Positions 29,267-38,768 are shown, counted from the stretch's first letter. The stretch is DNA of 64,000 nucleotides from Byssovorax sp. (GCA_025362495.1 JANYGI010000138.1:56523-120522), one strand, 5' to 3'. A program made the numbers and translations. The notes: generated by a model not told the origin, from the letters alone.

Positions 29267-29770
29267 TCATGCCAATATCAACGCCTCCATCGTCGGCGTC
29301 TCGGGATGGGCTTGAGCGTGAAGATCACCCAACTCAGTCGCTCTTGCACGAGTCAGCCGAAATTCGTGACGGTGATCCGTGGCGTCGATCAGCGCGAGGA
29401 GAGCTTGTTTTTCCGGCGCACTCAGCGCCTCGAGGTCCCCGCGGAGACGGCCGGTCTGGAACGCGGAACTGACCGCGCCAGGAATCTTTGCAACGTCAAG
29501 CACGAACCTGATCCAGTTGCGCCGTTCCGCGTTGGCAAGAAAGTCCGGGCAGCCTTGCTCGGCCAGTATGGATTGCGCGCGCTCTCGATCGACACGGCGC
29601 GGAGCGGGCGCGGCCGATAGGAGCCGGCACAAGAAGAACGACGCCGCCCACGCGCTGTCACACGGGTGGACTGTTCGGTGCGTGCGCTCGGGCGGGCGCT
29701 CTCGTCGCAGAGCTTCCGCCAGCGGATAGGGACTAGTTTCGCGAGACGAACCGGAAATGGCGGCGCTCAT
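29267..29770 (-). CDS. Hypothetical protein, accessory cluster
   Basis: A 167-residue protein if started at ATG 29770; the open frame continues 63 codons further, but that part is Arg/Ser-rich and overlaps decayed repeats. The C-terminal half looks like a genuine helical domain: RERAQSILAEQGCPDFLANA, NWIRFVLDVAKIPGAVSSAF and LSAPEKQALLALIDATD. The N-terminal 50 residues are basic. No ribosome site is obvious. It ends 108 bp before the start of the possibly AbiTii-like gene on the same strand. No family recognised. Confidence 0.45.
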   Translation of the reverse strand: MSAAISGSSRETSPYPLAEALRRERPPERTHRTVHPCDSAWAASFFLCRLLSAAPAPRRVDRERAQSILAEQGCPDFLANAERRNWIRFVLDVAKIPGAVSSAFQTGRLRGDLEALSAPEKQALLALIDATDHRHEFRLTRARATELGDLHAQAHPETPTMEALILA

Positions 29771-30215
29771 TGGTGGCGGCAAGATAGCGCGAGGGATGTG
29801 CGGGCCGGTGGTGTAGCGACACGGGCGCGACGCACTTCGAGGAGCGCGATCGTCGCTGCCATGGCCCCCGCGCGACAGCCGCTTGGCTCCCAATGATCGG
29901 CCGGGCTGTTCGACTGCGCGTGAACGGCGGGGCGCCGAGCGGAGACCGCTTCGCAGCATCGAATCCAGATCCCGCCCGCGTGACGCTGGCGCCGTGCGCC
30001 AGGAACGGCCGAGCCCACCGGTTGCGGACGATCCCTGCGCACCATCGGCTCACATGCTCACCGCGACCGAGCAGGGCGGCCGACGACGCTCGTTGCTGTC
30101 TCACTGGTATCCGTTGGCGGGACTCCCCCAGGACCGCCCAATCCCACCGGGATTGGACGATCCCCGCTCCAGACGCAGCCCGAGCCTCGCAGGGATCGGG
30201 CACTCCGCGCCGACT
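29771..30215. other. Gene-poor stretch with imperfect direct repeats
   Basis: No reading frame here has the codon pattern of the surrounding genes. Two related blocks of about 45 bp, near 29996-30045 and 30127-30175, share CCAGGA, a Pro/Gly-rich core and GGACGATCCC. They read on the minus strand as variants of Ala-Gly-Ile-Val-x-x-Arg-Trp. This looks like decayed repeat or pseudogene material. Confidence 0.4.
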
Positions 30216-30938
30216 TCAGCCCTGCGTCCCGGTCCCCGCGACCCCGACGGCCGGATCCGCGGCCGCCTTCTTCCTCGCCGGCGCCACGTCGAGGAAAAAC
30301 GCCCGCACATACACCTTATCCCGCGGGAACCGCTCCAGCAGCCGCTTCTCCAGCCGGTAGAGCCCGTCCGACGCGTGGGCGATCGACTGCGTTAGCCGCC
30401 CGTCGATCGCGTGCTCGCTTACCTCCCCCGCATCGCGGCCGGTGAAGTTGGCGGTCTGCCGCGTGGCGCGTCCCGTGAGATCGGATTCGAGCGCCGCCTT
30501 CCCCTGAAAATCGGGGACCTGCGGAAATCGAGCGACGACCTGGAGCACGAGGCCGGGCTCGACCCGGCGCTCGGCGTCGACGATGTCCGAGATATCGGAC
30601 GGGAACACATGATCCGCGCCCTGCGGCATGGTCGAGGTCTTGAGCTCGAGCTTCATACGCGCCTTTGCCGCGCGCACACCGCGATCGAGCACGGCATCGC
30701 CGACCAGCACGCGCGCCTGGAGCCCTTGCGTGGTGAGCAACAGGTGCTTGGTCAGGCTCTGGTCGGCGGCAAAGACGTCATCGAAGAGGAGCTGGAGAGT
30801 GGCCTTCTCGGTGAGGAAGAACGAGCGATCCGCGTCGCTGCGATCGACATCGAGCTCGGAGGCCGCGTCGAGGGCGCCGATAGAGGTGGACAGCGCGCGG
30901 AGCATGGTTTCGGAGGTGCAGTCTCGGGGAGCGATCAT
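30216..30938 (-). CDS. Hypothetical protein (240 aa)
   Basis: ATG 30938 gives MIAPRDCTSETMLRALSTSI; a TTG 21 nt upstream is an alternative. The chain is mixed alpha/beta with many Asp/Arg pairs. Notable segments are TEKATLQLLFDDVFAADQSL, RMKLELKTSTMPQGADHVFP and the C-terminal YRLEKRLLERFPRDKVYVRAF. No signal peptide or membrane helix is visible. The last 20 residues are Ala/Lys/Gly-rich and probably disordered. No family recognised. It is transcribed divergently from the vapB-like gene, 166 bp away. Confidence 0.55.
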   Translation of the reverse strand: MIAPRDCTSETMLRALSTSIGALDAASELDVDRSDADRSFFLTEKATLQLLFDDVFAADQSLTKHLLLTTQGLQARVLVGDAVLDRGVRAAKARMKLELKTSTMPQGADHVFPSDISDIVDAERRVEPGLVLQVVARFPQVPDFQGKAALESDLTGRATRQTANFTGRDAGEVSEHAIDGRLTQSIAHASDGLYRLEKRLLERFPRDKVYVRAFFLDVAPARKKAAADPAVGVAGTGTQG

Positions 30939-31104
30939 GTTCGCCAGGCTACGAGGCAACCGCGACGGCGGTCAACCGGTGATGCTTCACGCGCGGACGG
31001 ACGGAACCGGCCGATCATTGGTGAGAGTGAAGCACACGCGCCACGCGTCACCTGCCACGCTCCGCGCGTCCGCTCCGGTGCGGGACGTGGCATCCTGCGC
31101 TGCC

Positions 31105-31365
31105 ATGACCATCGATCAGATCGTCGCCGCCATCCGGGCCCTGCCCGTCCTCGAGCGTCTCCGCGTAATCGAGCTCGTCGCGCACGACGCGGCAAATCAT
31201 GCCCCTGTCGCGGAGGAGGACCAGCATGCCCCACCCGCCGGCGCACTGCTGACCGAGCGCCACGGCCTCCTGCTGGTTGACGCCGAGGCAGCGCTGCCCG
31301 AGGCAGCATTCGACCATCGTGTTGACCGGGACGCGCGGGCGGATCGGATCTGGAGCGGATCGTGA
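31105..31365 (+). CDS. VapB-like antitoxin
   Basis: An 86-residue protein starting MTIDQIVAAIRALPVLERLR, which matches the N-terminal helix of antitoxins paired with PIN-domain toxins (a short amphipathic helix followed by L-P-x-x-E-R-L-R). The middle is Ala/Pro-rich and the C-terminus acidic/Arg-rich. Its stop overlaps the GTG start of the PIN-domain gene by 4 nt, the standard antitoxin-toxin arrangement. The partner toxin is truncated, so the antitoxin is probably a remnant. Confidence 0.62.
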   Translation: MTIDQIVAAIRALPVLERLRVIELVAHDAANHAPVAEEDQHAPPAGALLTERHGLLLVDAEAALPEAAFDHRVDRDARADRIWSGS

Positions 31366-31688
31366 AGGTCGAGTTCGACACGAGCGTGCTCGTCGCGGGG
31401 CTGCACCGGGCGCATCCGCATCACGCTCGCGCAGTCGCCTGGATCGACGCAGTGGCCGAGGGACACGCGACCGGCCTCATCACATGCCACGCGCTCGCGG
31501 AGCTATGGTCCGTTCTCACGCGGCTGCCCGGCGCGGGACGAATCAGTCCAGCACGTCACCGGTGCTCAGCACTCGTCGTTCAATTTTTTCAATCATCGAA
31601 CGAGATCTCCTCTCCGAAGGAATGGGTGAATTACAGGGTGGGAATCAGGAGGGCTCCGCCGCGGCGGGCGGGGCGTCCGGGGCGCTGA
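31362..31688 (+). pseudogene. Truncated VapC-like PIN-domain toxin
   Basis: GTG 31362 opens a 108-codon frame. The first ~62 residues are a PIN-domain N-terminus: KVEFDTSVLVAGL with the first metal-binding Asp, and CHALAELWSVLTRLP with the conserved Glu. A normal VapC continues for another 70 residues with two further Asp residues. Here the sequence after GRIS changes to unrelated, lower-GC DNA that resembles the antisense of the nearby 87-residue gene's start. The acidic catalytic site cannot be complete, so an inactive ribonuclease remnant is expected. Coupled to the VapB-like gene by GTGA. Confidence 0.7.
31550..31596 (-). pseudogene. 5' fragment of a paralogue of the 87-aa gene
   Basis: Read on the minus strand this encodes MIEKIERRVLSTGDVLD then a stop. 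It matches MVDKVERRVLSTGDVLV at the start of the gene at 32058-32321 (13 of 17 residues; 36 of 47 bases, with most differences at silent positions). It interrupts the vapC-like frame. Confidence 0.65.
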
Positions 31689-32061
31689 AGCGCGTCATCA
31701 TCTCGAGCAGCGGCGTGTCGTGGTAGTGCGAGAAGGCCGTGAGCATCAGAACGCCTCGCAGGAGCAGCGCTCGCTCGACGGCCACCTTGCGATTGGCCTT
31801 CTCGGGGACGAGGTGCTCGAACCAGGTCTTGCCGAAGCGGGCATGCGAGGCCTCGTCGTGGCCGGCGAGCTCGATCTCGGCGGCCACGGCGGGCCGCTCC
31901 TTGCAGAAGTCGGAGCGGAGCTCCTGGGCGAACGTCGCGAGCGAGGGAGTCTCGCTGTCGATGTGCATGAGGATCACGCGGACCTCGCCGAGCAGCGCCA
32001 GCGACGAGAGGCGGGCCAGGGTGACCAGGCGCGACGTCAGCGGCGCGAGGTGGGTGATCAC
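31645..32061 (-). CDS. Hypothetical protein (138 aa), coupled to the 87-aa gene
   Basis: GTG 32061 overlaps the upstream stop by 4 nt (GTGA). The product starts MITHLAPLTSRLVTLARLSS and has a moderately hydrophobic first third. A helical middle follows (TFAQELRSDFCKERPAVAAE, ELAGHDEASHARFGKTW), then ERALLLRGVLMLTAFSHYHD. The His/Asp/Glu pairs (HDEASH, FSHYHD) could bind metal, but no known motif is matched. Tail Pro/Ala-rich. No family recognised. Confidence 0.58.
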   Translation of the reverse strand: MITHLAPLTSRLVTLARLSSLALLGEVRVILMHIDSETPSLATFAQELRSDFCKERPAVAAEIELAGHDEASHARFGKTWFEHLVPEKANRKVAVERALLLRGVLMLTAFSHYHDTPLLEMMTRFSAPDAPPAAAEPS

Positions 32062-32321
32062 CACAACGGCGGCCACTCGGAGCTGCCCGTGAGGAGCCCG
32101 ACCGCCTCCAGCTTCTCCGTGATGCGCGCGACCTCGGCGAGGTGGAGCTCGCTCGCGTGGCCTGCGTCGACCATTTCCTTGGCCTCTTTCCACGTTGTCG
32201 GCCCGTCGGTGCCCAGACGATGGACCTGCTCGCGGCTCACGAAGATCATCGAGGCCAGCGCCGCCGCGAAGACCAGCACGTCGCCCGTGCTCAGTACCCT
32301 TCGTTCGACCTTGTCGACCAT
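32058..32321 (-). CDS. Hypothetical protein (87 aa)
   Basis: ATG 32321 follows AAGGGAG by about 6 nt. The protein begins MVDKVERRVLSTGDVLVFAA and has a short hydrophobic stretch (VFAAALASMIFV), then a helical C-terminal half (TWKEAKEMVDAGHASELHLA, VARITEKLEAVGLL). The start is duplicated as a broken copy inside the vapC remnant about 730 bp away, showing the gene has existed here in more than one copy. It is coupled to the 138-residue gene and divergent from the giant gene. No family recognised. Confidence 0.62.
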   Translation of the reverse strand: MVDKVERRVLSTGDVLVFAAALASMIFVSREQVHRLGTDGPTTWKEAKEMVDAGHASELHLAEVARITEKLEAVGLLTGSSEWPPLW

Positions 32322-32478
32322 GTGGTTCTCCCTTGAGCGAAACAGGTGAGTGGCCCCGGCGCCGAGGTGGCGCGTGGGACCGTGGTTATCAGCGCGAGCG
32401 GGTCGTCGGCAGGAGGGGTGTCGAGGCGACGGTCGACTCCCCACGTCGCGCCGGCGACTCACGGTAGTCTCCGGCGCG

Positions 32479-35400
32479 ATGGAACTCGATCTCGACCTCC
32501 TCGAAGCTCTCGCCCTCGCGCCCGAGCGCTCTCTTGCCCTCGCCGCGCTGCTCCCCGGCACGGCGCTCCACGACTACTGGCGCGGGGTGCATCTCCAGCA
32601 CGAGGGGCGCCTCGACGAGGTCGATCCGATCCTGGCGGCGTGGTCCGCTCACCACGACGACGACGAGCTCAAGGAGAGGCTCGCGCGGCGCCAGCTCTTG
32701 CTGCGCGCGGGCGAGGATCTCGCGGCGCACGCAGAGGCGCTGCGGATCGAGGCCGAGGTATCGCTCGACGATCAGGCCGAGGCCGAGGTCGCGGCGCAGC
32801 GGTATCCGACGCGGCTCGATCCGGCGCTGCTCGACGAAGATCGGCTGATCGACGACGCGCTGAGCCGCTCCGACGATCTCACGCACATCACCGACTGGGC
32901 CGCCGGCCGCCTCGTCGCGCGCGCCGCCACCTTCGAGCGACCCCTCCTGCACGACTTCTTCCGGCGGCTGCAGCGCACCAACGTGCCTGGCGTGGTCGAG
33001 CTCGTCGCGCGCGCGATCGATCACCCTGGATCGCGAGGCTTTCGCGACGCTCCCCTCCACCAATCGCTCACGCGCGATCAGCTGCTCGCGCTCGCGGCGA
33101 TCCTCCCTTCGCTTCGCCAGGACGGCGCCTGGGTGAGCGAGGTGCTCGCGCGCCACGATCTGCCGGAGCCGACGGCCGGGCAGAGCGACGACGAAGCGCG
33201 GCGCGACTACCTGGACGGGCTGTGGGCCTTCGTGGAGCCCCTGGCGCTGAGCTTCAACAGCCTCAAGGCGCAGGTGCTCTTTCACCGCCTCGACCTCGAT
33301 CGCCGCCTCGGCACCTTCGATCGCGCGCGCCTCCTGCGCTACCTCGATCTGCCGAGCGATCGTCCGTTCGTCGACCGGCGCTGGCTACGGAGCTTCCCCA
33401 CAGAGCAGCGCGTGGACGCGGGAGACAGGATCAGCGTCCCCGGCCTCGCGCCGCGGCAGGACGATAGTGCGCTGCTGCTGGACTACCTGCACCACTTCCT
33501 CGCGCGCGAGGGCGTCGACGCCTTCGCCGATCGCTTGCAGCGCGACTGGCTCGACCAGGAGCACGCGACCGCCCGCCTGCTCGCCGGCGATCCGGACACC
33601 CGACGCTGGACGACGATCCTCTCCACCCCGGCCCTCGCGGCGCTCCGCGAGCGGGTCGACATCGATCTCTCGCCGCGCAACCCGACGCGCTTCGGCGCCG
33701 ACGACGCCGTCACGCTCGAGGTCTTCGTCAAGAACGTCCCCGAGCTGCAAATCAAGGTCTTCCGCATCGACGCGCTCGCGTACTTCCAGGCCCGCGGGGA
33801 CCTGATCGACACCAGCGTCGATCTCGACGGCATGATCGCCGGCGACGAGCGCACGCTCCGCCTCGACGCGCCCGCGATCCAGCGGACGCGCGTCACGCTC
33901 GATCTGCCCGCGTGCGCGCGGGCGGGCACGTACGTCGTCGAGCTGCTCGGGAACGGTAAATCGAGCCGAGCCCTGATCCGCAAGGGCGCGCTCCGTCACA
34001 CCGGGCGCGTTGGCGCCGCCGGGTTGATGCTGAGCGTCTTCGACGAGACAGGGCGCTTCCTCCCTGACGCGCGAGCGTGGATGGCCGGGCGCGAGTACCT
34101 GGCGCGCGAGGATGGCGAGATCGCGATCCCCTTCTCGACCAGGCCCGACAGCGCCCCGATGCTGCTCATCCACGGCGATCTCGTCGAGCGCGCGAGCGGC
34201 GGTCCCCCCGCCGAAGCCTACGATCTCGAAGCCGGGCTCGACCTCGACCGCCAGGCTCTCGTCGCCGGCAAGACCGCGCGCCTGCTGCTCCGCCCCGAGC
34301 TATCCATCGCGTCGACCCCACTGCCGATCGCGCTCCTCGAAGAGCCGCGCGTGGAGATCACCGTCACCGATCTCGCCGGCCTCGCGTCGACGAAGGTCGA
34401 GTCGGTCGTGCTCCGCGACGACCGCGAGGCTGTTATCGAATTCCAGGTGCCGGAAGATGCGAGCAGGATCGGGATCCGCTTGCGCGGTCGGGTCCGCGCG
34501 ATCTCGACCCAGCAAACGATCGAGCTGGAAGCTGGCGCGGACGCCGAGGTCAACCTCGTCGACAGGAGCGCTCGCACCGAGGTGATGCACCTCGCGACCA
34601 CCGAGGCGGGGCACGTGCTCCACCTGCTCGGCAAGAGCGGCGAGCCTCGGGCCGGGCGCGCGATCGCGCTCTCGTTCAAGCACGCCGCCGTGGACTTCGA
34701 CGTGACGGTGACGCTCTCGACCGATGAGCGCGGCCGGATCGAGCTCGGCCCGCTGCCCGGCGTCGAGCGCGTCACCGCCGGCGACGAGACGTGGTCGGTG
34801 TGGCCCGACGTGCAGGTGCCCAGGTGGGTGCACGCCGAGGCCGGCGCCGCGATCACGCTGCCCGCGCCGCCGTTCCTGGCGCAAGACGCCGATCTCGCGC
34901 TGGCGGTCTCGCTTCAGGAGGGTGTCGGCCGCGCGCGGCTCGATCGCACCGATCGCGTGCGCCTCGAGCGGCGCGCGCTCGTCATCACCGGCCTCGAGCC
35001 CGGGAGGTATCGGCTCCTGTGCCGCGGCTGGCGCTCGGGGATCGACATCACCGTGGTCGAGCGCGCGGTCGAGCGCTCCCGCGGGTGGTCGATCACGCGC
35101 GACTGGAGCGTCGAGCTGTCGCCGCCGCTGCCGGTGATCCGCACCCTCGCCGTCGAAAGCGAGCAGCTCGTCGTCCGCATCTCGAACGCCGGCGCGGACA
35201 CCCGCGTCCACGCCATCGCGACCCTGTTTCGCCCGTCGCCCGCGCTCGCCGCGCAGCATGCTTGGGATCACCGTGCGCCGGACAAGGTCTCCGCGCGGCC
35301 AACGCCGTCGAGCTACGTTTCGGGCCGCGATCTCGGCGACGAGCACCGCTACATCCTCGACCGGCGCACCGCCGCTCGGCGGCCCGGCATGCTGATCGAG

Positions 35401-38400
35401 AAGCCGAGCCTGCTGCGCGATCCGTGGGCGCTCCGGACGACGTCGACCGCGCTCCAGACGGCCGCCGACGGGAGCGCGTACGGCGCGATGATGCGGACCG
35501 CCGGCGACCCCCGCGGCGGCGGCGGCCCTGGAGGGATCCGACGACGGAGCTCGCCGACGATCCCCCTCGCCTCGTTCGACTTCCTCGCCGCCCCCGCCGT
35601 CGTGATCGCCAACCTCCGCCCCGACGCCGACGGCGTCCTCCGCATCCCGCTCGCCGATCTCTGCGCCGCGCAGCTCGTGCAGATCGTCGTCGTCGATCCC
35701 GCGCTGACCACCACCGCCGAGCTCGCGCTACCCGAGATCGCCCCCGCGCACCGCGATCGCCGCCTGCGCCTCGCCCTCGATTCGCAGGGCCATTTCGCCG
35801 AAGACCGCCGCGTCGAGCCGCTCCCCGCGGGCACCACGATCGTCGTCGACGACGTGCGCACCGGCAAGCTGGAGCTGGTCGACACCATCGCGCGCGCCCA
35901 CCAGGTGCTGCTCACGCTCGGCAACGACGACGCCCTCCGCGAGTTTGCCTTCATCACGAAATGGCCCGACCTCGACGCGGCCGAGCAGCAGCGAAAATAC
36001 AGCCACTACGCCTGCCACGAGCTGAACTTGTTCCTCGCGCAGAAGGATCCGGCGTTCTTCGCGCGCGTCGTCCGCCCGACGCTCGCGCACAAGCTCCATC
36101 CCACGTTCCTCGACCGCTACCTGGTCGGCGACGATCTCCGCGACTACCTCGATCCGTGGGCGTTCGATCGCCTCAACACGCTGGAGCGCGTGCTGCTCGC
36201 GCGCCGCGTCCCCGAGGCGCGCGCGGCGATCACCCGGCTCGTCGGCGACATCGTCGACTGCATCCCGCCCGATCCGGCGCGCGACGCCGAGCTCGTCGAC
36301 ACGCTCCTCGGCGCGGCGGGCCTCGAGGGCGACCGCCTCGGCGCCGCGGCGGAGGTGTCGATCGACGCGCTGATGGAAGCGCGCTCGATCATGGCCGACG
36401 AGAGCCCCAAGGCGAAGAAGTCGATGTCGCGATCGCGCGGCGGCGGCGACGATGACGACGAGGCGTCGATGGGCGCGATGCCGCCCTCCCCTGCGGCTGC
36501 GCCGATGGCGGCCGCACCGCCGCCGCGAGCGCCGGCGATGCTGCCCGGCTCCGGCGGCGGAGGTCGGGCCGAGCGCGATGGCGCCGATCTGCGCGAGCGC
36601 GAGCGGGGGATCACGCTGTTTCGCAGCGCCGACCGGACCGAGGAGTGGGCCGAGACCGCGTACTGGCGAAAGCGGATCGAGGACACGACGCCGGATCTGA
36701 TCCCGCCGAGCCGCTTCCTCCGCGATCTCGCGCGCCACGAGAGCGGGCCGTTCCTCTCACCGCACCTCGGCGAATGCGCGTCGAGCTTCGCCGCGGCGCT
36801 CACCGCCCTCGCGTTGCTCGATCTGCCGTTCACGGCTGCGGCGCACGCGATCGTGGTCGACGACACGCGCCTCACGCTCACCGCGGCGAGCCACGCGCTC
36901 GCGGCCCGTACGCGCATCACCGCCATTGCCCTGCCCGCGGCGCCGAGCCCGATCCTCGTCGGCCAGAGCTACGTCCGCGCCGACGACGCCTCGACCTGGG
37001 ACGGCGCCGAGCAACGCGAGAAATACGTGACGGGCGAGCTCCTGATCGGGGTCGTCTACCAGTGCCGGATCACCGTCACCAACCCCACCAGCGCCGCGCA
37101 GCGGCTCGACGTGCTCTTGCAAATCCCGCGCGGCGCCGTGCCCGTCGAGAGCGGCTTCCTCACGAAGACGCGCCACCTGCACCTCGGGCCGTACGGCACC
37201 GAGGCGCTCGCGTACTCCTTCTATTTCCCTCTCCCCGGGCGCTTCGAGCACTTCCCCGCGCACGTGATCCGCAAAGGCGAGCTCTGCGCGTTCGCGGCGC
37301 CGACGACGCTCGACGTGGTCCGCGAGGCCACCGCCGTCGACGCGGGCTCGTGGCCTCACGTGTCGCAGCACGCGACGATCGACGAGGTGCTCGCCTTCCT
37401 CGATCGCGAGAACCTCGGCCGTATCGATCTCGCGCGCATCGCCTGGCGCCTGCGGGATCGCGACGCCTTCACCCGCGTGACGGCGCTGCTCGCGGCGCGC
37501 CACGCCTACGACGACAGGCTCTGGTCCTACGCGCTCCTGCACGCGGATCGTCCGCGCGCCGCCGAGTGGCTGCGCCATCAGGACGAGCTGCTCCGCGTCG
37601 CCGGCCCGGCGCTCGAGGGCGGCCTCGCCCCGATCGATCCCGTGGCGCGCGGCGACTACCAGCACCTCGAGTACGCGCCGCTCGTCAATGCCCGCGCTCA
37701 CACCCTCGGCAAGCGCCGCCGCATCCTCAACGACGCGCTCGCGACGCAGTACCGATCGTTCCTCGACGTGGTCGCTCATCGCGCCCGCCCGGGCGACGCC
37801 GAGCTCCTCGCGGCCGCGCACTACGCCTTCTGCCTCGATCGCGTCGACGAGGCCCTCGCGCTCCTCGATCGCGTGCGGCCCGAGCGCGTCACGGCGCGCC
37901 TCCAGCTCGGGTACCTGTCGGCCTACGCCGCGTGCTGCCGCGGCGATCTGACGAGCGCGCGCAGCCTGGCCTCGCCGTGGATCGATCACCCGGTCGATCG
38001 CTGGCGCGCGCGCTTCGTCGCCCTCGTGGCGATGCTCGACGAGGCCGAAGGAAAGATCCCCGCGGCGATCGCCACGCCGGACGCCGCCGGTCCCGCGAAC
38101 CGCGATCGCACCATCGCCGAGCTCGCAGCGCGCCAGCCCACGCTCGATCTCGTCGCCGATCACGGGCAGCTCGTCGTGCAGCACCAGAACCTCGCGACCT
38201 GCCAGCTCCGCTTCTACCGCATGGATATCGAGCTGCTCTTCTCGCGTCAGCCGTTCGTGCAGGGCGACGTCGAGCGCTTCTCGTGGATCGATCCCGGCTG
38301 CACGCTCGATCTGGCGCTCGGCGAGGGCGGCCGCACGCCGGTGCCGATCCCCGAGTCCATGCGCGGCGAGAACCTCGTCGTCGACGCCGTGGCCGCGGGA

Positions 38401-38712
38401 CAGCGCCGCTCGATCGCCCACTACGCCCACGATCTCGGCGTCGAGATTGCCAATCAGTATGGCCAGCTCCGCGTGCTCCGCGCCTCGACCGGGAGCCCGC
38501 TGCCCGCGGCGTACGTCAAGGTCTACGCGCGTCAGCGCGGCGGCGCGGACGAGATCGCGTTCTACAAGGACGGCTACACCGATCTGCGCGGCCGCTTCGA
38601 CTACGCGACGCTCTCCACCGACGATCTCGACCGGGTCGAGCGCTTCGCGCTCCTCATCGTGTCGAGCGACGCCGGCGCGACGGTGCTGGAGGCGCCGCCG
38701 CCCGCGCGCTAG
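32479..38712 (+). CDS. Giant protein of unknown function (2,077 aa)
   Basis: One uninterrupted frame with consistent G/C third positions from ATG 32479. There is no signal peptide, so it is probably cytoplasmic. The N-terminal ~380 residues are helical. About 390-900 is beta-rich with repeated sandwich-like units (for example TFGADD-like entry strands, GTYVVELLGNGKSSRALIRK, LEPGRYRLLCRGWRSGI), loosely reminiscent of macroglobulin-type domains. About 1140-1290 contains a compact helical block (FAFITKWPDLDAAEQQRKYS, YACHELNLFLAQKDPAFFAR). A Gly/Asp/Pro-rich linker at about 1312-1377 separates it from a second beta domain and a helical-repeat region (about 1630-1880). It ends with another beta domain. 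I do not recognise the family. Confidence 0.75.
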   Translation: MELDLDLLEALALAPERSLALAALLPGTALHDYWRGVHLQHEGRLDEVDPILAAWSAHHDDDELKERLARRQLLLRAGEDLAAHAEALRIEAEVSLDDQAEAEVAAQRYPTRLDPALLDEDRLIDDALSRSDDLTHITDWAAGRLVARAATFERPLLHDFFRRLQRTNVPGVVELVARAIDHPGSRGFRDAPLHQSLTRDQLLALAAILPSLRQDGAWVSEVLARHDLPEPTAGQSDDEARRDYLDGLWAFVEPLALSFNSLKAQVLFHRLDLDRRLGTFDRARLLRYLDLPSDRPFVDRRWLRSFPTEQRVDAGDRISVPGLAPRQDDSALLLDYLHHFLAREGVDAFADRLQRDWLDQEHATARLLAGDPDTRRWTTILSTPALAALRERVDIDLSPRNPTRFGADDAVTLEVFVKNVPELQIKVFRIDALAYFQARGDLIDTSVDLDGMIAGDERTLRLDAPAIQRTRVTLDLPACARAGTYVVELLGNGKSSRALIRKGALRHTGRVGAAGLMLSVFDETGRFLPDARAWMAGREYLAREDGEIAIPFSTRPDSAPMLLIHGDLVERASGGPPAEAYDLEAGLDLDRQALVAGKTARLLLRPELSIASTPLPIALLEEPRVEITVTDLAGLASTKVESVVLRDDREAVIEFQVPEDASRIGIRLRGRVRAISTQQTIELEAGADAEVNLVDRSARTEVMHLATTEAGHVLHLLGKSGEPRAGRAIALSFKHAAVDFDVTVTLSTDERGRIELGPLPGVERVTAGDETWSVWPDVQVPRWVHAEAGAAITLPAPPFLAQDADLALAVSLQEGVGRARLDRTDRVRLERRALVITGLEPGRYRLLCRGWRSGIDITVVERAVERSRGWSITRDWSVELSPPLPVIRTLAVESEQLVVRISNAGADTRVHAIATLFRPSPALAAQHAWDHRAPDKVSARPTPSSYVSGRDLGDEHRYILDRRTAARRPGMLIEKPSLLRDPWALRTTSTALQTAADGSAYGAMMRTAGDPRGGGGPGGIRRRSSPTIPLASFDFLAAPAVVIANLRPDADGVLRIPLADLCAAQLVQIVVVDPALTTTAELALPEIAPAHRDRRLRLALDSQGHFAEDRRVEPLPAGTTIVVDDVRTGKLELVDTIARAHQVLLTLGNDDALREFAFITKWPDLDAAEQQRKYSHYACHELNLFLAQKDPAFFARVVRPTLAHKLHPTFLDRYLVGDDLRDYLDPWAFDRLNTLERVLLARRVPEARAAITRLVGDIVDCIPPDPARDAELVDTLLGAAGLEGDRLGAAAEVSIDALMEARSIMADESPKAKKSMSRSRGGGDDDDEASMGAMPPSPAAAPMAAAPPPRAPAMLPGSGGGGRAERDGADLRERERGITLFRSADRTEEWAETAYWRKRIEDTTPDLIPPSRFLRDLARHESGPFLSPHLGECASSFAAALTALALLDLPFTAAAHAIVVDDTRLTLTAASHALAARTRITAIALPAAPSPILVGQSYVRADDASTWDGAEQREKYVTGELLIGVVYQCRITVTNPTSAAQRLDVLLQIPRGAVPVESGFLTKTRHLHLGPYGTEALAYSFYFPLPGRFEHFPAHVIRKGELCAFAAPTTLDVVREATAVDAGSWPHVSQHATIDEVLAFLDRENLGRIDLARIAWRLRDRDAFTRVTALLAARHAYDDRLWSYALLHADRPRAAEWLRHQDELLRVAGPALEGGLAPIDPVARGDYQHLEYAPLVNARAHTLGKRRRILNDALATQYRSFLDVVAHRARPGDAELLAAAHYAFCLDRVDEALALLDRVRPERVTARLQLGYLSAYAACCRGDLTSARSLASPWIDHPVDRWRARFVALVAMLDEAEGKIPAAIATPDAAGPANRDRTIAELAARQPTLDLVADHGQLVVQHQNLATCQLRFYRMDIELLFSRQPFVQGDVERFSWIDPGCTLDLALGEGGRTPVPIPESMRGENLVVDAVAAGQRRSIAHYAHDLGVEIANQYGQLRVLRASTGSPLPAAYVKVYARQRGGADEIAFYKDGYTDLRGRFDYATLSTDDLDRVERFALLIVSSDAGATVLEAPPPAR

Positions 38713-38768
38713 CTCGGCGACGGTATCTCCGCCGGGGCAAAGCCATCTTCGCCCCGGAGGAGAGGCCG

